DNA of 9,556 bases, taken from Candidatus Hodarchaeota archaeon. GTDB taxonomy: Archaea > Asgardarchaeota > Heimdallarchaeia > Hodarchaeales > YT1-057. Where the stretch lies: the NCBI GenBank assembly GCA_016839955.1, contig JAEOTI010000001.1, positions 1-9,556 of the forward strand, given 5' to 3'. The notes beneath the pieces are model-generated. The model did not search any database. It was not told where the DNA came from and worked only from the letters and a program-made list of their open reading frames with translations. Position numbers and translations under genes: made by a program. Position 1 is the stretch's first letter. Each line of letters opens with the position of its first letter. Shown one piece after another: positions 1 to 5,146 of this stretch.

Positions 1-338
1 AATTATCTTTTTTGGTCAATATTTTTACTCCCATTTGTTTAATCTAAGGGGGGGAGGGAGGGAAGTTGATCCGGTAAAAATTGAATAAAAAAGGATTTAA
101 TTCAAAAGAAACTTGGAACCAACCTCCACAATATGAGTGCATTTCCCCCTATTTAAGCTCCTCATTTTTGCACTTAGAAGTGAATAACCATCTGTTCGGA
201 TGGAAACATTATACGATATTTTCTAGAGATAAACTATTAACACTTCCCATTACATCTAGTTATGTCATTCAGATGTTGATAAAATGCCAGATAATCAAAA
301 ACCGAAGAATAATCCGAAAAAATGATTGAGTTCTTTTT
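1..338. other. non-coding leader region upstream of the surface-protein gene
   Basis: I see no convincing gene in this stretch. Short T-runs near 8-13 and 22-26 could be the U-tract terminator of a plus-strand gene lying to the left, but this is weak. A dense G-rich tract lies at 48-62 and is listed separately. An 82-codon TTG-started frame (81-329) has no properly spaced ribosome binding site and looks like random AT-rich translation, so it is not called. A TATA-like ATTATAC at 208-214 is the best promoter candidate for the gene at 339, but it would leave a leader of about 100 bases. Confidence 0.5.
48..62 (+). other. putative G-quadruplex motif with one-base loops
   Basis: Seven Gs are followed by A-GGG-A-GGG. 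Read as GGG-G-GGG-A-GGG-A-GGG, this is four G-triplets joined by single-base loops, the most compact form of the canonical quadruplex motif. It lies on the plus strand about 280 bases before the start codon of the downstream surface-protein gene. Whether it folds or has a role is not shown by the sequence. A purine-rich assembly or homopolymer artefact is also possible. Confidence 0.6.
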
Positions 339-1193
339 ATGAAACGTAAATGCTTAAGGATTCTTTTTCTAAGTACCTCATTTTTAGTGATCATTTCATT
401 TTCTCTAACACCAAATTTTGCGAAATTAATGATAGAAGAAGAATCCTTTTGGAATTTTGAGGAGTTTACCTTAGAAAAAAAAGAGCCAAACCTCGAGTGT
501 ACAAATCATGGCACGAGGCTGGAATTTCGGAAAATTTTGTATTTTGACTCTAGCTCCTCTTTTGGGGCTTATATTCTGAATTTGGAAAACTTAAGTGTTG
601 TTTCTGATTTTAATATAACAGTTACACTGCTAACAAATTACCGAGGAGGAAGATTAGATCACGCCTATCTTGAAGTTGGGAGCTATTATTCGGAAGGAGA
701 AAATTACTGGAAGGAACCAGAAACTGCCGAAAAAAACCCGCTGGCTTCGTGCAGCATTATTGATACCTTACTTGGCAGTAGTGGAATGGTAGTAGTAACA
801 GGATTTCCTGATGATCAAAATGACCAGTATACAGCGGAAAGTACCGATTCTTTAACTGGTGATAAGTTCATTTTTAGTATCAGACGAAGAAAAGGAGTTT
901 TAGTCTGTGAAATTCAGGAAGAAGCGAACACGGAAACAATGATAAATCATTTGTGGATTTATAGGGTCTCTAAATCACTCAATTATATTCGTTTGGGATT
1001 CAGTGTCGGTAGAAATATCTATTCGGAATATGTAAAGGTGGTATTTTCTAATTTTCATGCTCAACTGCTAGTCCATCAAGAAAGGCCCCCAACAAACCAG
1101 AATTTAATCCCCTTTCTTGAACGAACTTTCCTATTTGTAATTATTCTAGTTAGTTTAATCATTATTATTTACAGTAGAAAAAAGAAGAGCTAA
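339..1193 (+). CDS. membrane-anchored surface protein, probable beta-sandwich (LamG/concanavalin-like) ectodomain
   Basis: The 284-residue product is built like an archaeal type I surface protein. Residues 1-6 are basic (MKRKCL) and 7-25 are hydrophobic, consistent with a Sec signal peptide or signal anchor; a cut near residue 28 (NFA) is possible but not ideal. Residues about 36-247 form the exposed part. They alternate short hydrophobic strands with polar turns and end in YIRLGFSVG...VKVVFSNFHAQLL, a pattern typical of concanavalin A-like/LamG jelly-roll folds. A single transmembrane helix at 263-279 is followed by a stop-transfer tail, SRKKKS. The domain placement is inferred from pattern, not from a profile match. 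No catalytic residues can be named; ligand or glycan binding is a guess. The ATG at 339 lacks a ribosome binding site. The gene converges on the membrane-protein cluster, with 40 bases between stop codons. Confidence 0.8.
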   Translation: MKRKCLRILFLSTSFLVIISFSLTPNFAKLMIEEESFWNFEEFTLEKKEPNLECTNHGTRLEFRKILYFDSSSSFGAYILNLENLSVVSDFNITVTLLTNYRGGRLDHAYLEVGSYYSEGENYWKEPETAEKNPLASCSIIDTLLGSSGMVVVTGFPDDQNDQYTAESTDSLTGDKFIFSIRRRKGVLVCEIQEEANTETMINHLWIYRVSKSLNYIRLGFSVGRNIYSEYVKVVFSNFHAQLLVHQERPPTNQNLIPFLERTFLFVIILVSLIIIIYSRKKKS

Positions 1194-1233
1194 TGCTCAT
1201 CATGCGACTAATCAAATGTTATGGTTATTGTGT

Positions 1234-1932
1234 TCAGGGAAAGTCTACGCCCAGAAGATCTGCAAGGATTTCAGAGAGAAGAAACGATTGAAAAAACGCC
1301 AGGAGACCAAAAACAAGATAGAATATCATATAATATTGTGTTTTATTTTCTAAAAATCCCTTTCGAGTGTTTTCGGAAAAAAAAGTGACTCCTCCAAAGA
1401 AAACTACTCGTAACGCGGCCTCATATAGCTGGATCGATCCTGCAAAGACCAGGTAAAAAAGGAGAAGACTCGTAAGCTTGATTTCAGGTATCGACACATA
1501 GTAAATACCAACACTACAAATGAGAAAAAAGTGAACTACGAGCATTATTTTCAGGTGAGTCATTATTTCTTGTTTTACAGAATACTCATATGATGTGGGA
1601 GGCATATCGGGATAGTGAATCACCTTATCTGGATGAAACGCGGTTGGAGCTAATGTAATTTTCCCACAGGTTGGACAACGAGCCTTATAGAAGGAAAACT
1701 CGTTTTCTTCAGGAACCTGTTCGAAATATATTTGAGCAAGGGTACGTGCACTCTCATGAAAGGTTGACTCCAATTTTCCCATCTTGCCTGCTCGTTTTAA
1801 TGAAAAATCCACGTCTTGGGATATGAACACCATCTCCCCTGTCTTTTGTAATAACGAATCATCCTGCTGACAAAACCAGTATTCTTCCAGTGGTTCTCGT
1901 TCCATATTCTGCCGTTTTTCCATCAGTTTCAC
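1234..1932 (-). CDS. multi-spanning membrane protein with an N-terminal soluble domain and one CPTC motif
   Basis: I do not recognise the family. The 232-residue product has a polar N-terminal half (about 1-125) with a single CxxC knuckle, C86-P-T-C89-G. H100, H106 or C21 might complete a zinc site, but a second CxxC is missing, so it is either half a zinc ribbon or one shared between subunits. The C-terminal half has hydrophobic segments near 127-147, 152-185 (probably two passes, containing FFGG) and 200-226, suggesting about four helices. The start used is GTG at 1932; ATG at 1923, three codons in, is an equally good choice and neither has a clear ribosome binding site. The start lies 47 bases after the stop of the preceding gene on the same strand, so it is probably the last gene of a three-gene transcript. 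A T-rich stretch opposite 1172-1189 could end that transcript inside the tail of the convergent gene. Confidence 0.8.
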   Translation of the reverse strand: MKLMEKRQNMEREPLEEYWFCQQDDSLLQKTGEMVFISQDVDFSLKRAGKMGKLESTFHESARTLAQIYFEQVPEENEFSFYKARCPTCGKITLAPTAFHPDKVIHYPDMPPTSYEYSVKQEIMTHLKIMLVVHFFLICSVGIYYVSIPEIKLTSLLLFYLVFAGSIQLYEAALRVVFFGGVTFFSENTRKGFLENKTQYYMIFYLVFGLLAFFQSFLLSEILADLLGVDFP

Positions 1933-1979
1933 ACTTGTTAAACGTTTTTTTTTAATTTCACTTGATCCTTCGCTATCTG

Positions 1980-2621
1980 TTAACTAGAAAGCCTTAATCG
2001 TTCCCATTTAAAAGTTTGGAAGTGTAACCAGGCTAATCTAATAACCCCTCCCAGAAAAAAGCCACGAAGAGTAAATAAAGATATAATTAACCAAAGGATA
2101 ACTTGAATTTTCAGCCCAGAGCGAGCGTTATTGAAGAGTATTATTGAAGAAAGGGTTAGGGATCCACTTAATGTAGTTGGATTTCTCTTTAAAAACCGAA
2201 ATATACCCATTTGATTTCTAATATCTAGGATTGACTGAATATACCCTCCGAGTATGAACCCTAACACAGTCTCACAAGCAAAAGGAATCCAACTGGTATT
2301 TTTTGTCCAATCCACCCAGGTTCCCAAGTTGTTACCGAAAATAGGATCAACAGATATATGTAAAATAAATGCGCTTACGAAAACCACTAATGCTTGAACT
2401 CCCCACAATGCAAAGGTTCTTTTGGGGATTTTTCCCTCCCTTACAAGTATTTCTTCATCCGCTGGATTCATGAAAAAAAATGGTTGATTAAAATACTTAG
2501 CATGTCCGTGTTGTCGTAAGTGTACTGAAGCCTTCAGCATTTTGAAATTAATATAGATTAATAGAATTAGGGAGCTAAGAACTAATACCTCATTTTGTAA
2601 CCAAATATCGAGAGGAATCAT
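1980..2621 (-). CDS. four-helix membrane protein, paralog of the upstream zinc-ribbon membrane protein
   Basis: The 213-residue product has membrane segments near 11-30, 70-89, 112-133 and 171-200. It is clearly a divergent copy of the membrane part of the product encoded at 2618-3460. Landmarks line up in order: N52-P53 against N60-P61, K67-R68-T69 against K75-R76-T77, N147-P148 with G153 against N135-P136 with G141, A166 against A154, and FFLGG at 188-192 against 176-180. The offset between copies is constant within each half (+8, then -12), so they differ by one 20-residue loop between helices 2 and 3. This copy lacks the zinc ribbons. I chose ATG at 2621 because it forms an ATGA overlap with the upstream stop and has GGTG eight bases before it; TTG at 2639 would add six residues. 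The function is unknown. Confidence 0.85.
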   Translation of the reverse strand: MIPLDIWLQNEVLVLSSLILLIYINFKMLKASVHLRQHGHAKYFNQPFFFMNPADEEILVREGKIPKRTFALWGVQALVVFVSAFILHISVDPIFGNNLGTWVDWTKNTSWIPFACETVLGFILGGYIQSILDIRNQMGIFRFLKRNPTTLSGSLTLSSIILFNNARSGLKIQVILWLIISLFTLRGFFLGGVIRLAWLHFQTFKWERLRLSS

Positions 2622-3460
2622 TCTTGTTGCACCCCACAATAGATACAGAATTTCGTTTCTGCTGGTATTTCACGTTGACACGAGTGACAGATTAGCCGTT
2701 CATTGAGGGAAAAACCGCAGAAAGCACAAAATTTGGCATTTTTGAGAAGTTCTCGATTACACCTTGGACAAAATTGCGAAGTTGGATAACTAGTAACTTC
2801 TTTATCCTCTTTTTGCTGATTTTCTTGAATCACAAGATTACCTTCTCTTTTACGGTCCTTCTTGCTTATTTTCGAACCCCACCATGAGAGTACTAAAAAT
2901 TTGAGAACAGACCCCAAAAATCCCCCTAGAAAGAACATTTCTTTTAATAATACAAATACAACTAAACACAATAGTCCAATATTCCATCCTTTATTTTTAG
3001 CTGTTCCGTAGGAGAATTTAACAGAAGTGATGAGTTCTCCCTTTATTTCATCTGGGTTTTTGTTTATATACAGAAATAAGAGTATGTTTTCAATATGTGT
3101 GAGAATAATTGATAGGTAGAACCAAAATAGCACCCCCAAAAATAGTTCATTGATCTCTGTGTTTTCCTGCACTTGATAATCTAATGACATATAGAAAGTA
3201 ACTAGAAGAAGGAAGAAAAAAGCAATCCAGGTTCTTTTCCGTAAAGGTGTCTGATTTTGAATTGCTTCTTGATGTAGCGGATTTAATTCATAGGATGGAG
3301 TTTTCACATGTTGCGAGTATTTTTGTTGGTATAAACTGAACCCACGTCGGGTTAATTTAACATCCAAATAAATAAAGGCTATAAAGGTAGCTCCAACAAG
3401 ATATGGATTACCAAGGCAATAATCCAGCAAAGGAGAAGTCAGTTCTGATCCCCATCTCAA
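2618..3460 (-). CDS. membrane protein with C-terminal double zinc ribbon
   Basis: The 280-residue product has membrane segments near 18-34, 78-94, 106-132 and 160-195, then a charged linker (about 197-225), then a double zinc ribbon. The eight cysteines are at 231, 234, 245, 248, 258, 261, 272 and 275, spaced CxxC-x10-CxxC-x9-CxxC-x10-CxxC. This is the DZR-type arrangement common in archaeal and bacterial proteins, where it usually serves protein or nucleic-acid contacts, and it should lie in the cytoplasm. The membrane part shares colinear NP, KRT, NP-x5-G and FFLGG motifs with the next gene's product. TTG at 3460 is the first possible start after an in-frame stop and has no ribosome binding site, which fits a short-leader transcript from the TATA-like box at 3491-3501. 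It heads the three-gene minus-strand cluster. The function is unknown. Confidence 0.88.
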   Translation of the reverse strand: MRWGSELTSPLLDYCLGNPYLVGATFIAFIYLDVKLTRRGFSLYQQKYSQHVKTPSYELNPLHQEAIQNQTPLRKRTWIAFFFLLLVTFYMSLDYQVQENTEINELFLGVLFWFYLSIILTHIENILLFLYINKNPDEIKGELITSVKFSYGTAKNKGWNIGLLCLVVFVLLKEMFFLGGFLGSVLKFLVLSWWGSKISKKDRKREGNLVIQENQQKEDKEVTSYPTSQFCPRCNRELLKNAKFCAFCGFSLNERLICHSCQREIPAETKFCIYCGVQQE

Positions 3461-3490
3461 TATATTAATACAAATGCAGAATTTTTAATC

Positions 3491-3501
3491 GTATTTTTAA
3501 A
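3491..3501 (-). promoter_or_regulatory. TATA-like box for the three-gene membrane cluster
   Basis: On the minus strand this reads TTTAAAAATAC, which resembles an archaeal TATA box. It is centred about 36 bases before the TTG at 3460. With the usual gap of roughly 25 bases to the transcription start, the leader would be only about 10 bases, consistent with the lack of a ribosome binding site. AT-rich surroundings make chance matches likely. Confidence 0.4.
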
Positions 3502-3652
3502 TCTTCAGAGCGAAAAACGACTTGGAGGAATAATTCAGATATTCTTCTGATACTAAGTCTTATCTCATTGAAAAAATTCTATCCAATAAATTGGGTGCCT
3601 ATAAGGCGGGGGGGAAAAAAAGAAAGGATTGGAACTTACACTTCTGAGTTGG

Positions 3653-3675
3653 TATCTTCTAGATTCTAGTAGATA
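3653..3675. promoter_or_regulatory. 23-base near-perfect dyad, candidate operator
   Basis: The left arm TATCTTCTAGA and right arm TCTAGTAGATA are separated by one T. Ten of the eleven pairs are complementary, the only mismatch being T against T at the sixth position of each arm. The inner CTAGA-T-TCTAG is fully symmetric. No T-run follows, so a terminator is unlikely. The size suits a dimeric DNA-binding protein; the winged-helix protein encoded at 3846 is the obvious candidate, but this is inference. Confidence 0.55.
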
Positions 3676-3685
3676 TCCATTTCAA

Positions 3686-3704
3686 TCATTGCTTTCAGCA
3701 ATGA
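3686..3704. promoter_or_regulatory. 19-base dyad (7+5+7), candidate operator
   Basis: TCATTGC and GCAATGA are perfect inverted copies separated by TTTCA. The centre (3695) lies 31 bases, about three helical turns, from the centre of the dyad at 3653-3675 (3664), so proteins on the two sites would face the same side of the DNA. The two sites differ in sequence, suggesting two binding proteins or one hairpin plus one operator. Confidence 0.5.
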
Positions 3705-3756
3705 CTGTGAAAATGGCACACGATCCCTTTACTTATACTTGTGTCCTTTTTTCGAG

Positions 3757-3839
3757 TATTTAAGGGAGATGGAGAAAAAGTTGTCAACTTTTGTTTTCAA
3801 TAAACTATAAGAAGAATTAATCCCTAGGAGAGAAGGGAG
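3757..3839 (+). promoter_or_regulatory. probable promoter and ribosome binding site of the winged-helix gene
   Basis: Two TATA-like boxes are visible: TATTTAAG at 3757-3764 and CTATAAGA at 3805-3812. The second would place transcription start near 3833, just before the purine-rich GGGAG at 3835-3839, which lies six bases ahead of the ATG at 3846 and is a good ribosome binding site. The first would give a leader of about 60 bases. The sequence does not decide between them. Confidence 0.45.
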
Positions 3840-3845
3840 AAAAAG

Positions 3846-4583
3846 ATGATCCTTCAATCGGAAAACATCATTATTCAAGCGGTAGGGCATGAAATTAGAA
3901 GAACGATTCTGAGACTTTTACAAATGCGTCCCTATTCATATAGCGAGCTTATGAGGGTCTTAAATATCCAATCATCTGGAAAGCTCAACTATCATCTCAA
4001 CCAGATTACGGGATTAATTCAGAAGCGAGAGAAACATAACGATTATGAATTGACTCCCCTGGGAGAAAAAATGCTGATTTTTTTGGATGTTTTACGCGCC
4101 AATCTTACGACAGCTGATACGCCATTTCTCTGTGAAGCGTATGTTTCCCAATCCAGAAAAGGCAATGAATCGTGCAAAATCGGCCAGGATTATCTTAAAG
4201 CCGCGATAGAAACCATAAAGTTGATACACCGATTAATAGCATATTTGGAAAAACAGGATAAAGCCTTTGAGTTAGTAAATTTCCTTTCGCAGATCGAAGT
4301 AAAAGCTAGTACAAAAATTCTCTCCATGAAAGAGTCAGTCCATACTAATCCTGAAAATGTTCTACCCCCTCAACCAAATTCTCAAAATATCTGGCAAGCA
4401 ATTTTTGATATCACAAGTCATGCTCTGACTCATGTTTTGAATAATCAAAAAGGAATTGAGGCTCTTCTTTCAAGCTGGAATGAGCAAGCAATCGTGTTAC
4501 AAACTCATCTAGTCCTCCGTCAAGATCGCGTGGAATCTCCCATAATTCTTGATGAATTCATCAGTCTTGACGAACTCATCTAA
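3846..4583 (+). CDS. winged helix-turn-helix transcriptional regulator, archaeal ArsR-like
   Basis: The 245-residue product opens with a classic archaeal winged-helix domain. Residues 10-26 (VGHEIRRTILRLLQ) form the first helix, 31-40 (SYSELMRVLN) the second, and 43-56 (SSGKLNYHLNQITG) the recognition helix; 57-72 supply the wing and end in the ELTPLGEKML signature. The motif SGKLNYHL is typical of archaeal ArsR/HTH_20-type regulators. Residues 85-245 are mostly helical, lack a recognisable ligand domain, and may serve dimerisation or sensing; C96 and C110 are the only cysteines and do not form a metal motif. It should bind DNA in the cytoplasm. It is divergent from the membrane cluster, and two dyads lie in the shared promoter region, so control of itself, the cluster or both is plausible. 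A GGGAG lies six bases before the ATG. A small gene follows 25 bases downstream. Confidence 0.88.
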   Translation: MILQSENIIIQAVGHEIRRTILRLLQMRPYSYSELMRVLNIQSSGKLNYHLNQITGLIQKREKHNDYELTPLGEKMLIFLDVLRANLTTADTPFLCEAYVSQSRKGNESCKIGQDYLKAAIETIKLIHRLIAYLEKQDKAFELVNFLSQIEVKASTKILSMKESVHTNPENVLPPQPNSQNIWQAIFDITSHALTHVLNNQKGIEALLSSWNEQAIVLQTHLVLRQDRVESPIILDEFISLDELI

Positions 4584-4608
4584 TATTAGTAAGTTTAGGC
4601 TGGTTACG

Positions 4609-4923
4609 ATGTTGATAAAACTTCTTGATTATAATGCAAAATCTAAAATCGTTGTAGTAGAAATTCAAGGAATAAAAGCAGAGGGGGTAGTTCTATTCCT
4701 TCATAAACTCCAACAGATGATAAATGTGTTAGGAAGGCGAGAAAATAAGACTGATTCCACTCAGGCTGAAGTCTTACAACAAAAGGATGTTCAACAGAGC
4801 AATCCTCCTCATGCAACAAGGGAGGAGGATCATTCTAATCCAGAATCCGATACGAACAGCGAAAATATTAATGAAGAAACAATTAGACAAATGTTAGATA
4901 TCCTACGTGATGAAGGAGAGTAA
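4609..4923 (+). CDS. small protein with disordered acidic linker, paired with the winged-helix gene
   Basis: I do not recognise it. From the ATG at 4609 the product is 104 residues. A compact N-terminal part (1-42) has a strand-like KIVVVEIQG followed by an amphipathic helix (AEGVVLFLHKLQQMINVL). Residues 45-85 are polar, rich in Gln, Asn, Ser and Glu, and probably disordered. A short C-terminal helix (INEETIRQMLDILRDEGE) could be a docking peptide. The frame stays open upstream with TTG at 4549 and ATG at 4552, which would overlap the winged-helix gene by over 30 bases and add a low-complexity leader; I prefer 4609, though no start has a clear ribosome binding site. Position suggests co-transcription with the regulator and perhaps a role as its partner, which is inference. 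Confidence 0.65.
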   Translation: MLIKLLDYNAKSKIVVVEIQGIKAEGVVLFLHKLQQMINVLGRRENKTDSTQAEVLQQKDVQQSNPPHATREEDHSNPESDTNSENINEETIRQMLDILRDEGE

Positions 4924-5146
4924 TTTTGGTTCTTAATCTACTTTATAAGACAAGAGGAAATGAGAGCTTTTAGTTAAATCAGAATGAGTCTATCAAGTAT
5001 TTTATGAATAGAATTAGGATATTCTCTCAAACGAAGACATATTTCTATTGTATTAATACTATTATGGTGATTTTTATCTGAATTTTGTCTAATATATCTT
5101 TTTGTTGAAATAAATCCAGAGTTGACTTTATACATCATGTCTTTCT

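Larger units (their letters stand above)
3461..3845. other. divergent intergenic region between the membrane cluster and the winged-helix gene
   Basis: This 385-base gap serves both directions. From left to right it holds a TATA-like box for the minus-strand cluster (3491-3501), a G7A7 run (3608-3621), a 23-base near-perfect dyad (3653-3675), a 19-base dyad (3686-3704) and the probable promoter and ribosome binding site of the winged-helix gene (3757-3839). I found no open frame of useful length on either strand; a 13-codon frame at 3769-3810 is probably chance. The density of symmetric sites is unusual for a plain promoter region. Confidence 0.6.

Noticed and set aside
81..329. 82-codon TTG-started frame before the surface-protein gene
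   Set aside because: The G-rich tract is too far upstream to act as its ribosome binding site, the composition looks like translated AT-rich non-coding DNA, and no domain pattern is visible.
3769..3810. 13-codon leader frame before the winged-helix gene
   Set aside because: Its GGGAG is directly against the ATG and too close to work, and such short frames arise by chance.
5045..5070. Perfect 10-base palindrome GTATTAATAC in the convergent gap
   Set aside because: Simple AT-rich symmetry that does not extend, with no promoter nearby.
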